The translations under genes and the position numbers were made by a program. Under the pieces are notes generated by a model, which saw only the letters and a list, made by a program, of their open reading frames with translations, had not been told where the DNA came from and did not search any database. 64,000 nucleotides of DNA from the NCBI RefSeq assembly GCF_000718095.1, contig NZ_JOEI01000016.1, forward strand, positions 124,001-188,000, given 5' to 3'. Position 1 is the first letter of the stretch; each line of letters begins with the position of its first letter. Shown here piece after piece: positions 24,148 to 32,846 of this stretch. Origin of the DNA: Streptomyces scopuliridis RB72. GTDB taxonomy: Bacteria > Actinomycetota > Actinomycetes > Streptomycetales > Streptomycetaceae.

Positions 24148-26559
24148 ATGGCGGGGCACTTCCAATCACAACTGTCCGAGCACCCCACTTCTCTCGCTGC
24201 CGCGATACTCACGGACGACAACCGCGTCATCGTGATCGTCATCGCGGTCGTCGCGCTGGCGGCGCTGTTCGTTGCCCAGCTGCTGGTGCGCCAGGTGCTG
24301 GCCGCCGGCGAGGGCACCGATTCGATGAAGGAGATCGCGGCCGCCGTACAGGAAGGCGCGAATGCCTATCTGGCACGGCAGTTGCGCACCCTCGGCGTAT
24401 TCGCCGTCGTGGTGTTCTTCCTGTTGATGTTGTTGCCGGCCGACAACTGGTCACAACGCGCGGGACGTTCGCTGTTCTTCCTGGTGGGTGCGCTTTTCTC
24501 GGCGGCCACCGGTTACATCGGCATGCGTCTCGCCGTACGCAGCAATGTGCGGGTGGCGGCCGCCGCGCGCGAGGCGACACCGGCGGAGGGCGAGCCGGAG
24601 AAAGATCTCACGGCCGTTTCGCACAAAGCCATGAAGATCGCTTTCCGTACGGGTGGCGTGGTCGGCATGTTCACGGTGGGCCTCGGTCTGCTCGGCGCCT
24701 CCTGTGTGGTCCTCGTCTACGCCGCCGACGCCCCCAAGGTGCTGGAGGGCTTCGGCCTCGGCGCCGCGCTGATCGCCATGTTCATGCGAGTCGGCGGCGG
24801 CATCTTCACCAAGGCGGCCGACGTCGGCGCCGACCTGGTCGGCAAGGTCGAGCAGGGCATCCCCGAGGACGATCCGCGCAACGCGGCGACCATCGCGGAC
24901 AACGTGGGCGACAACGTCGGTGACTGCGCGGGTATGGCAGCCGACCTGTTCGAGTCGTACGCGGTGACGCTCGTGGCCGCGCTGATCCTCGGCAAGGCGG
25001 CGTTCGGGGACTTCGGGCTCGCCTTCCCGCTGATCGTCCCGGCGATCGGGGTGATCACCGCGATGATCGGCATCTTCGCGGTCGCCCCGCGCCGGGCCGA
25101 CCGCAGCGGGATGAGCGCCATCAACCGCGGCTTCTTCATCTCCGCGGTGATCTCGCTCGCGCTCGTGGCCGTGGCGTCCTTCGTCTACCTGCCGTCCTCG
25201 TACGCCGAGCTGGACGGGGTCACGGACCAGGCGATCCTGACGCACAGCGGCGATCCGAGAGTGCTCGCCCTGCTCGCGGTCGCCATCGGCATCGTGCTGG
25301 CGGCCCTGATCCAGCAGCTCACCGGCTACTTCACGGAGACCACCCGGCGCCCGGTCAGGGACATCGGCAAGTCCTCCCTGACGGGCCCCGCGACCGTCGT
25401 CCTCGCGGGCGTGGCCATCGGTCTGGAGTCTGCGGTCTACACGGCGCTGCTGATCGGTCTCGCGGTCTACGGGGCGTTCCTGCTCGGCGGTACGTCGATC
25501 ATGCTCGCCCTCTTCGCGGTCGCTCTGGCGGGCACCGGTCTGCTCACCACCGTCGGCGTCATCGTCGCCATGGACACCTTCGGGCCGGTCTCCGACAACG
25601 CCCAGGGCATCGCCGAGATGTCCGGCGACGTCGAGGGCGCGGGCGCGCAGGTCCTCACCGACCTCGACGCCGTGGGGAACACCACGAAGGCCATCACGAA
25701 GGGCATCGCCATCGCCACGGCCGTACTCGCCGCGTCGGCGCTCTTCGGCTCGTACCGGGACGCCATTGCCACCTCCGTCGCGGATGTGGGGGCCAAGGCG
25801 GGCGAGCTGACGCTCAGTCTGGACATCTCCCAGCCCAACAACCTGGTCGGGCTGATCTTCGGCGCCGCGGTCGTCTTCCTCTTCTCGGGGCTGGCGATCA
25901 ACGCGGTCTCGCGGTCGGCCGGTTCCGTGGTCTACGAGGTGCGCCGGCAGTTCCGGGAGCACCCCGGGATCATGGACTACACCGAGAAACCGGAGTACGG
26001 CCGGGTGGTCGACATCTGCACCAAGGACGCGCTGCGGGAGCTGGCCACCCCGGGACTGCTCGCCGTCCTCACCCCCATCGCCGTCGGCTTCTCGCTCGGC
26101 GTGGGCGCGCTCGGCTCGTTCCTGGCCGGTGCGATCGGTACGGGCACGCTGATGGCCGTCTTCCTCGCCAACTCCGGAGGTGCCTGGGACAACGCCAAGA
26201 AGCTCGTCGAGGACGGCCACCACGGCGGCAAGGGCAGTGAGGCCCATGCCGCGACGGTCATCGGGGACACCGTGGGGGACCCGTTCAAGGACACGGCGGG
26301 CCCCGCCATCAACCCGCTGCTGAAGGTGATGAACCTGGTGGCGCTGCTCATCGCCCCGGCGGTCGTGCAGTTCAGCTACGGAGCCGACGCCAGCGCCGGC
26401 GTCCGCGCGCTGGTGGCGGTGCTCGCCCTCGTCGTCATCATCAGCGCGGTCTATGTCTCCAAACGGCGCTCGGTCACGGTGGACGGCGGAGGTGAGGGCG
26501 GCAGGGGCGGTTCCGGCGGCGGGAACGAGAAGTCGCCCGATTCGGTGGCGGCCTCCTGA
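24148..26559 (+). CDS. hppA: membrane proton-pumping pyrophosphatase
   Basis: An 803-residue, about 16-helix H+-translocating inorganic pyrophosphatase. The catalytic DNVGDNVGDCAGMAADLFESY is present, with the second conserved site near GDTVGDPFKDTAGPA. GNTTKAITKG has Lys514 where K+-dependent enzymes have Ala, so this is the K+-independent type. A Gly-rich, charged C-terminal tail (GGGEGGRGGSGGG) follows the last helix. ATG at 24148 is used because AAGGAGGA precedes it; TTG at 24121 is upstream of that site. Monocistronic after the bldG terminator. Confidence 0.95.
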   Translation: MAGHFQSQLSEHPTSLAAAILTDDNRVIVIVIAVVALAALFVAQLLVRQVLAAGEGTDSMKEIAAAVQEGANAYLARQLRTLGVFAVVVFFLLMLLPADNWSQRAGRSLFFLVGALFSAATGYIGMRLAVRSNVRVAAAAREATPAEGEPEKDLTAVSHKAMKIAFRTGGVVGMFTVGLGLLGASCVVLVYAADAPKVLEGFGLGAALIAMFMRVGGGIFTKAADVGADLVGKVEQGIPEDDPRNAATIADNVGDNVGDCAGMAADLFESYAVTLVAALILGKAAFGDFGLAFPLIVPAIGVITAMIGIFAVAPRRADRSGMSAINRGFFISAVISLALVAVASFVYLPSSYAELDGVTDQAILTHSGDPRVLALLAVAIGIVLAALIQQLTGYFTETTRRPVRDIGKSSLTGPATVVLAGVAIGLESAVYTALLIGLAVYGAFLLGGTSIMLALFAVALAGTGLLTTVGVIVAMDTFGPVSDNAQGIAEMSGDVEGAGAQVLTDLDAVGNTTKAITKGIAIATAVLAASALFGSYRDAIATSVADVGAKAGELTLSLDISQPNNLVGLIFGAAVVFLFSGLAINAVSRSAGSVVYEVRRQFREHPGIMDYTEKPEYGRVVDICTKDALRELATPGLLAVLTPIAVGFSLGVGALGSFLAGAIGTGTLMAVFLANSGGAWDNAKKLVEDGHHGGKGSEAHAATVIGDTVGDPFKDTAGPAINPLLKVMNLVALLIAPAVVQFSYGADASAGVRALVAVLALVVIISAVYVSKRRSVTVDGGGEGGRGGSGGGNEKSPDSVAAS

Positions 26560-26771
26560 CGGCCCGGGAACATCCAGGAGCGGGCGGGTGGCGCGGAGCG
26601 ACGCGCCGCCCGCCCGCTCGCGCCGGCCATGGACGGCGTACGCCCGGCGTGAGGTGTCTCTCTCTTGGTGCAAATGGCTGCAATAGGGCATGGACCGGAC
26701 GTTCGGCGCGCGGTTGTCGCCCACTTGGCGTGTATGTTCCGGGGCCGAGAGCCTTGGAAGGGACCCATCCG

Positions 26772-27359
26772 GTGAACAAGAAGCTTGTGGCCGCGCTGTC
26801 CGGCGGTGCGGTGCTGCTCATGGCGCTGTCCGGCTGCAGTGGTGATGACAGCGACAAAAAGGTGAACGACTGGGCCAAGAAGGTCTGTGACCAGGTTCAG
26901 CCCCAGCTGACGAAGATCGCGGACGCCAACACCTCCATCCAGCAGGCGACCTCCGACAGCAGCAAGCCCGCTGATGTCCAGAAGGCCGACTCGGCCGCCT
27001 TCCAGTCCATCTCCGACGCCTACAAGGCGCTGGGCTCCGCCGTGGACGGCGCGGGCGCACCGCCCGTCGCGGACGGCGAGAAGACCCAGAAGGAGGCCGT
27101 CAAGGAGCTCAACGCCACCTCGACGGCGTACACGGGCCTCAAGACGAAGGTCGACGCGCTCGACACCAAGGACCAGGCGGACTTCGCCGACGGCCTCAAG
27201 GGCGTCGCGGACGAGCTGGACAAGCTCGGCAAGAACGGTGACCAGGCGCTTCAGAAGCTCCAGTCCGGCGACGTCGGCAAGGGGATGGCGAAGCAGGCCG
27301 GCTGCCAGAAGCCGCCGTCGACAGCCGGTGGGTCCGGCTCCCCGGCGGCCGGGTCGTAA
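26772..27359 (+). CDS. small secreted lipoprotein
   Basis: A 195-residue lipoprotein: MNKKLVAALSGGAVLLMALSGC with lipobox Cys22, then a mostly helical, Lys/Asp/Gln-rich domain (about residues 30-170) and a Ser/Gly/Pro tail. No domain recognised; conserved beside hppA in Streptomyces. GTG at 26772 is chosen because the signal peptide begins there. Confidence 0.8.
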   Translation: MNKKLVAALSGGAVLLMALSGCSGDDSDKKVNDWAKKVCDQVQPQLTKIADANTSIQQATSDSSKPADVQKADSAAFQSISDAYKALGSAVDGAGAPPVADGEKTQKEAVKELNATSTAYTGLKTKVDALDTKDQADFADGLKGVADELDKLGKNGDQALQKLQSGDVGKGMAKQAGCQKPPSTAGGSGSPAAGS

Positions 27360-27424
27360 CCCCACGGCATCCGCTCCCGGACGCCCTCAGGTGATTCTTG
27401 CCGCTCCGGAACGCGGTCGCCCGC

Positions 27425-27470
27425 GGCCCGCGGCCCGGTCCCCCCGAACGGAGGGGCCGGGCCGCGGGCC
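27425..27470. terminator. long GC hairpin between lipoprotein and methyltransferase genes
   Basis: GGCCCGCGGCCCGG and CCGGGCCGCGGGCC flank a C-rich/G-rich inner arm; about 18 bp of stem with one bulge. Probable terminator for the lipoprotein gene; no U-tract. Confidence 0.6.
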
Positions 27471-27500
27471 GTTGTCAGTGGCAGCCGCCACAATGAGTGG

Positions 27501-29006
27501 GTGAGTACGACCAGCCTTCCCGCGCCCGACCACTCGCCCCGACTCCGTGCGGCTCTGCTCGCCGCCGACTTCACCGCCGACGGCCTGCTCGACCTGCTCG
27601 GCGCACCCGCCTACGCCGCGCTGGCCCGCAGCGAGACCGTGCCCGCGCTGCGCGCCACCCCCGGCGACACCCCGCTCGAAACGCTCGTACGGCTCTTCCT
27701 GCTCCAGCGGCCGGTCCCCCGGGAGCGCGCGGTGGCCGCGCTGCCGCTGGACGAGGCGCTGGCCGACGGCTGGGTCGTGCAGGACGAGGACGACATCCAC
27801 GCGACGGTGGACGTACGGCCGTACAGCGGGCCCGCGGGGCAGGACTGGTTCATCGTCTCCGACCTGGGCTGCGCGGTCGGCGGTGCCTCGGGTGCGGGCG
27901 GCCATGACGAGGGGGTGGTGCTCGGCGTCGGCGGCGCCTCGACGACCCTGGCCGGGATCACCGTACGTACCCCGGTCGGGAGCGCGCTCGATCTCGGCAC
28001 CGGCTCCGGTATCCAGGCGCTGCACGCCGCCCAGCACGCCACCCGCGTCACGGCCACCGACCTCAACCCGCGGGCGCTCGGCTTCACGCGGCTGACCCTG
28101 GCCCTCTCCGGTGCCCCCGCCGCCGAGCTGCGCGAGGGCTCGCTCTTCGAGCCGGTCGCGGACGAGACGTACGACCTGATCGTCTCGAACCCGCCGTTCG
28201 TCATCTCGCCGGGAGCCCGGCTCACCTACCGCGACGGCGGGATGGGCGGGGACGATCTGTGCCGCACGCTCGTCCAGCAGGCGGGCCAGCGGCTGAACGA
28301 CGGCGGGTTCGCCCACTTCCTCGCCAACTGGCAGCACGTGGAGGGGGAGGAGTGGCAGCAGCGGCTGCGCTCGTGGGTGCCGCTGGGCTGCGACGCCTGG
28401 ATCGTGCAGCGCGAGGTCCAGGACGTGACGCAGTACGCCGAGCTGTGGCTGCGCGACAGCGGCGACCACAGGACCGACCCGGAGGCCTACACGGCGCGGT
28501 ACGAAGCGTGGCTGGACGAGTTCGAGGCCCGTAAGACCAAGGCCGTCGGCTTCGGCTGGATCACGCTCAGGAAGACGGGCGCCGGGGAGCCGTCGATCGT
28601 CGTGGAGGAGTGGCCGCATCCGGTGGAGCAGCCGCTCGGCGAGACCGTACGGGCCCACTTCGAGCGCCAGGACTTTCTGCGGACGCACGACGACGCGGCG
28701 CTCCTCGCGGGCCATTTCGTGCTGGCGCCGGAGGTGGTTCAGGAGCAGGTGGGGCTGCCGGGTGCCGAGGACCCGGAGCATGTGGTGCTCCGTCAGCACC
28801 GCGGTATGCGCAGGGCCACGAAGGTCGACGCGGTCGGGGCCGGCTTCGCGGGGGTCTGTGACGGGACCCTGAGCGCGGGACGGATCCTGGACGCGATCGG
28901 CCAGTTGATGGGGGAGGACCCGGTGCTGCTCCGGGACCGTACCCCGCAGGCGATCCGGCTGCTGGTGGAGGAGGGATTCCTGGAACCGGCGCCCGCAGAG
29001 CGTTGA
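27501..29006 (+). CDS. class I SAM-dependent methyltransferase (RsmC/HemK-like fold)
   Basis: A 501-residue protein. SALDLGTGSGIQAL is the SAM-binding motif I and IVSNPPFVIS is the NPPF motif typical of N-methyltransferases acting on nucleobases or glutamine amides. About 150 N-terminal residues and a long C-terminal winged-helix-like part surround the methyltransferase core. It is conserved upstream of topA in Streptomyces; the target is unknown, with rRNA or a protein Gln both possible. GTG at 27501. Confidence 0.82.
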   Translation: MSTTSLPAPDHSPRLRAALLAADFTADGLLDLLGAPAYAALARSETVPALRATPGDTPLETLVRLFLLQRPVPRERAVAALPLDEALADGWVVQDEDDIHATVDVRPYSGPAGQDWFIVSDLGCAVGGASGAGGHDEGVVLGVGGASTTLAGITVRTPVGSALDLGTGSGIQALHAAQHATRVTATDLNPRALGFTRLTLALSGAPAAELREGSLFEPVADETYDLIVSNPPFVISPGARLTYRDGGMGGDDLCRTLVQQAGQRLNDGGFAHFLANWQHVEGEEWQQRLRSWVPLGCDAWIVQREVQDVTQYAELWLRDSGDHRTDPEAYTARYEAWLDEFEARKTKAVGFGWITLRKTGAGEPSIVVEEWPHPVEQPLGETVRAHFERQDFLRTHDDAALLAGHFVLAPEVVQEQVGLPGAEDPEHVVLRQHRGMRRATKVDAVGAGFAGVCDGTLSAGRILDAIGQLMGEDPVLLRDRTPQAIRLLVEEGFLEPAPAER

Positions 29007-29238
29007 CGGCGAGGGCGCGGTGACGGCGCGGAGACGGCGGGCGTGCGCGTGGAGCGTCTGCCCCCTCGGCCGCCGGATGCCGGCTTCCGGCCGCCGGGCC
29101 CCGGGCTCGGCGTGCGGGTGAAAGCGCGCGCGGCGTTCACCCGGAATTCGCGCCGGTGACGTCCCGGGGTGCCAGCCTCTGCCCCCTGAGACCTCGGCGC
29201 CCTGGAGCGGGCGCCCATGGAATGAGCGGGGTACGGAC

Positions 29239-29436
29239 ATGGAGAGTGGGCCGGCGATCTTCGCGGGGACGGCGTTCACGCTGTTCGGCGGCGCGCTGCT
29301 GCTATGGACGGGGGCGCGCGTTCTGCACCGCGCGCCGGTGGCCCACGGCGTGCGGCCCGCGGCGTCCATCACGCTCGCGACACTCTCGGGCGTGGTCTTT
29401 CTCGCTCTCGGCGTGTGGTGCTTCGGTCGTATCTGA
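29239..29436 (+). CDS. small two-helix membrane protein
   Basis: A 65-residue protein with two hydrophobic helices: residues about 7-27 (IFAGTAFTLFGGALLLWTGA) and 42-62 (ASITLATLSGVVFLALGVWCF). Conserved as a small hypothetical next to topA in Streptomyces. ATG at 29239 after GAGCGGGG. Function unknown. Confidence 0.75.
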   Translation: MESGPAIFAGTAFTLFGGALLLWTGARVLHRAPVAHGVRPAASITLATLSGVVFLALGVWCFGRI

Positions 29437-29831
29437 GGGCTTCCGACGTATCCGGACCCGGTTTCCGGAAGCCTGACCGGAACCTCCGGTCATGATCGAT
29501 CCGGGCCCGTGCGGGGCTCCGGCAGGCCGTCGGACCTGCACCGGACGCGGCGGGGGGCCTTGATCCGGAACCGTCACCCCGTACCCCGGCGGAACCATCA
29601 CCTCCGCGTTCCGACGCGACGAGCCCGGGGGTCCGGGCGGCAGGAATGACTGGAGTCGGGTTACCGTTCGAGTGGCCGTTGCGGGCTTTCGCCGTTTGAC
29701 ACGGGGGCGGGTTGTACCGTCACACTCCGCAGCGAAGCAGCGTCACCGCTGGGCCGTACCGGGCCCCGCCAAGGCGTACTGCCGTACTGCCGTACGGGCC
29801 CACCGAGCGTCGACCGGAGAGAAGAGCGAAG
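29437..29831. other. intergenic region upstream of topA
   Basis: 395 bp with no convincing ORF. TTGACA at 29696-29701 could be a -35 element about 130 bp before topA; see the separate entry. Confidence 0.4.
29696..29701 (+). promoter_or_regulatory. possible -35 element of topA promoter
   Basis: A consensus TTGACA hexamer. Downstream candidates for -10 (TACCGT at 13 bp, GTCACA at 17 bp) are weak, so the promoter is unproven. Confidence 0.3.
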
Positions 29832-32675
29832 TTGTCCCCGACCAGCGAGACCGCACACGGCGGCCGCCGACTCGTCATCGTCGAGTCGCCTGCCAAGGCG
29901 AAGACGATCAAGGGCTACCTCGGCCCTGGCTATGTCGTCGAGGCGAGCGTCGGGCACATCCGCGACCTCCCGAACGGCGCCGCCGAGGTGCCCGAGAAGT
30001 ACACCGGCGAGGTGCGCCGGCTCGGCGTGGACGTCGAGCACGACTTCCAGCCGATCTACGTCGTCAACGCCGATAAGAGGGCCCAGGTCAGAAAGCTCAA
30101 GGAGCTGCTGGCCGAATCCGACGAGCTCTACCTCGCCACCGATGAGGACCGCGAGGGCGAGGCCATCGCGTGGCACCTCCAGGAAGTCCTGAAGCCCAAG
30201 GTCCCGGTCCACCGGATGGTCTTCCACGAGATCACCAAGGACGCGATCCGGGCCGCCGTCGCCAATCCGCGCGAGCTGAACACGCGCATGGTCGACGCCC
30301 AGGAGACCCGCCGTATCCTCGACCGGCTCTATGGCTACGAGGTCTCGCCGGTCCTGTGGAAGAAGGTCATGCGCGGCCTCTCCGCGGGCCGTGTCCAGTC
30401 CGTCGCCACCCGCCTCGTCGTCGAGCGTGAGCGCGAGCGCATCGCCTTCCGCTCCGCCGAGTACTGGGACCTGACCGGCACGTTCTCCACCGGCCGCGCC
30501 GGAGACGCCTCCGACCCGTCCTCGCTGGTCGCCCGGCTGAACTCGGTCGACGGCCGGCGGGTCGCCCAGGGCCGTGACTTCGGCCCGGACGGCCGGCTCA
30601 AGTCCGACCAGGTGCTGCATCTGGACGAGGTCAACGCACGGGCGCTCGCCGTCGCCCTGGAGAACGCCTCCTTCTCCGTACGCTCGGTCGAGTCCAAGCC
30701 GTACCGCCGCTCCCCGTACGCCCCCTTCCGTACGACGACCCTCCAGCAGGAGGCCTCGCGCAAGCTGGGCTTCGGGGCGAAGTCCACGATGCAGGTGGCG
30801 CAGAAGCTGTATGAGAACGGCTTCATCACCTATATGCGTACGGACTCGACGACCCTCTCGGACACCGCCGTCTCGGCGGCCCGTGCGCAGGTCACGCAGT
30901 TGTACGGGGCGAGCTATCTGCCGGACAAGCCGCGGACGTACGCGGGCAAGGTCAAGAACGCGCAGGAGGCGCACGAGGCGATCCGTCCCTCGGGCGACCG
31001 GTTCCGTACGCCCGCGGAGACGGGACTGACCGGTGACCAGTTCAAGCTCTACGAGCTGATCTGGAAGCGGACCGTCGCCTCCCAGATGAAGGACGCGGTC
31101 GGCAACAGCGTCACCGTCAAGATCGGCGGCAGGTCGAGCGACGGCCGGGACGCGGAGTTCTCCGCCTCCGGCAAGACGATCACGTTCCACGGCTTCATGA
31201 AGGCGTACGTCGAGGGCGCGGACGACCCGAACGCGGAGCTGGACGACCGCGAGCGCAGGCTGCCGCAGGTCGCGGAGGGCGACGCGCTCTCCGCCGAGGA
31301 GCTCTCGGTGGACGGCCACGCGACGAAGCCGCCGGCCCGGTACACCGAAGCCTCGCTGGTCAAGGAGCTGGAAGAGCGCGAGATCGGCCGTCCGTCGACG
31401 TACGCCTCGATCATCGGCACCATCCTCGACCGCGGCTATGTGTTCAAGAAGGGCACGGCGCTCGTCCCGTCCTTCCTCTCCTTCGCCGTGGTCAACCTGC
31501 TGGAGACGCACTTCGGCCGGCTGGTCGACTACGACTTCACGGCCAAGATGGAGGACGACCTCGACCGCATCGCGCAGGGCGAGGCGCAGGCCGTGCCGTG
31601 GCTGCGGCGCTTCTACTTCGGTGAGGGCGACGACCACAGCGCGGGGGTCGCGTCGGGCGCCGGGAACGGCGACGGCGACCACCTCGGCGGCCTCAAGGAG
31701 CTGGTCACGGACCTCGGCGCGATCGACGCCCGGGAGATCTCCTCGTTCCCCGTCGGCGACGGGATCATGCTGCGCGTCGGGCGGTACGGCCCGTATGTCG
31801 AGCGTGGCGACAAGGACGAGGAGGGCCACCAGCGCGCCGATGTGCCCGAGGACCTGGCGCCCGACGAGCTGACGGTCGAGTACGCCGAGGAGCTGCTGGC
31901 CAAGCCGAGCGGCGACTTCGAGCTGGGCGCGGACCCGGAGACCGGCCACCAGATCGTGGCGAAGGACGGGCGTTACGGGCCGTACGTCACCGAGATCCTG
32001 CCGGACGGCACCCCGAAGACCGGCAAGAACGCGGTCAAGCCGCGTACCGCCTCGCTCTTCAAGTCCATGTCCCTGGACACGGTCACGCTCGCCGACGCCC
32101 TCAAGCTGATGTCGCTGCCGCGGGTGGTCGGCACGGACGCCGAGGGTGTCGAGATCACCGCGCAGAACGGCCGGTACGGCCCGTATCTGAAGAAGGGCAC
32201 GGACTCGCGTTCGCTGGAGAACGAGGACCAGCTCTTCAACATCACGCTGGAAGAGGCGCTGGCGATCTACGCCCAGCCCAAGCAGCGGGGCAGGGCCGCG
32301 GCCAAGCCGCCGCTGAAGGAGCTGGGTACGGACCCGGTGAGCGAGCGGCCGGTCGTGGTGAAGGACGGGCGGTTCGGCCCGTACGTCACGGACGGCGAGA
32401 CGAACGCGACGCTGCGGACCGACGACAGCGTCGAGACGATCACGCCGGAGCGGGGTTACGAGCTGCTCGCGGAGAAGCGCGCGAAGGGGCCGGCCAAGAA
32501 GACCGCGAAGAAGGCGGCGAAGAAGGCTCCGGCGAAGAAGGCACCCGCCAAGAAGGCGACGACGGCGAAGAAGGCCGCCGCGAAGACGACGACCGCCAAG
32601 ACGGCGGTGAAGAAGACGACGGCCAAGAAGACGGCCGCGAAGTCGTCGGCGGCGTCGGCGAAGTCGGACGAATAG
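29832..32675 (+). CDS. topA: DNA topoisomerase I
   Basis: A 947-residue type IA topoisomerase that relaxes negative supercoils. RRLVIVESPAKAKTI starts the Toprim domain, ATDEDREGEAIAWH is its acidic motif, and GFITYMRTDST holds the nucleophile Tyr334. Instead of zinc ribbons, the C-terminus has several GRYGPY/GRFGPY-type repeats and a long Lys/Ala tail (KKAAKKAPAKK...), characteristic of actinobacterial TopA and used for processivity and DNA binding. The start is TTG at 29832 (LSPTSETAHGG), as in other Streptomyces TopA; no ATG or GTG fits. Confidence 0.95.
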   Translation: MSPTSETAHGGRRLVIVESPAKAKTIKGYLGPGYVVEASVGHIRDLPNGAAEVPEKYTGEVRRLGVDVEHDFQPIYVVNADKRAQVRKLKELLAESDELYLATDEDREGEAIAWHLQEVLKPKVPVHRMVFHEITKDAIRAAVANPRELNTRMVDAQETRRILDRLYGYEVSPVLWKKVMRGLSAGRVQSVATRLVVERERERIAFRSAEYWDLTGTFSTGRAGDASDPSSLVARLNSVDGRRVAQGRDFGPDGRLKSDQVLHLDEVNARALAVALENASFSVRSVESKPYRRSPYAPFRTTTLQQEASRKLGFGAKSTMQVAQKLYENGFITYMRTDSTTLSDTAVSAARAQVTQLYGASYLPDKPRTYAGKVKNAQEAHEAIRPSGDRFRTPAETGLTGDQFKLYELIWKRTVASQMKDAVGNSVTVKIGGRSSDGRDAEFSASGKTITFHGFMKAYVEGADDPNAELDDRERRLPQVAEGDALSAEELSVDGHATKPPARYTEASLVKELEEREIGRPSTYASIIGTILDRGYVFKKGTALVPSFLSFAVVNLLETHFGRLVDYDFTAKMEDDLDRIAQGEAQAVPWLRRFYFGEGDDHSAGVASGAGNGDGDHLGGLKELVTDLGAIDAREISSFPVGDGIMLRVGRYGPYVERGDKDEEGHQRADVPEDLAPDELTVEYAEELLAKPSGDFELGADPETGHQIVAKDGRYGPYVTEILPDGTPKTGKNAVKPRTASLFKSMSLDTVTLADALKLMSLPRVVGTDAEGVEITAQNGRYGPYLKKGTDSRSLENEDQLFNITLEEALAIYAQPKQRGRAAAKPPLKELGTDPVSERPVVVKDGRFGPYVTDGETNATLRTDDSVETITPERGYELLAEKRAKGPAKKTAKKAAKKAPAKKAPAKKATTAKKAAAKTTTAKTAVKKTTAKKTAAKSSAASAKSDE

Positions 32676-32846
32676 GTAGTCGGACAGGTAGTCGGACGAA
32701 TCGGTGGCCGAGTCCGGGAGTCCGGGTAACTGAGTCGCGGAGGGACGGCGGGAGCGGGGCGACTTGCTCCCTCTCGCCCCCTCTGTCGCGGTCGTCCGCT
32801 CGGACGGGGCTCCAGGGTTGTCACTGGCTCCGGATAGGCTGGGCGG

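Noticed and set aside
24451..26724. 757-codon open frame antisense to hppA
   Set aside because: It mirrors the third-position GC bias of hppA, has no recognisable domain and lies wholly opposite a highly conserved gene.
27387..29372. 661-codon open frame antisense to the methyltransferase
   Set aside because: Shadow of the real gene; His/Arg/Pro-rich low-complexity product typical of high-GC antisense frames.
29661..31949. 762-codon open frame antisense to topA
   Set aside because: Same reason: opposite an unmistakable topA, no family features.
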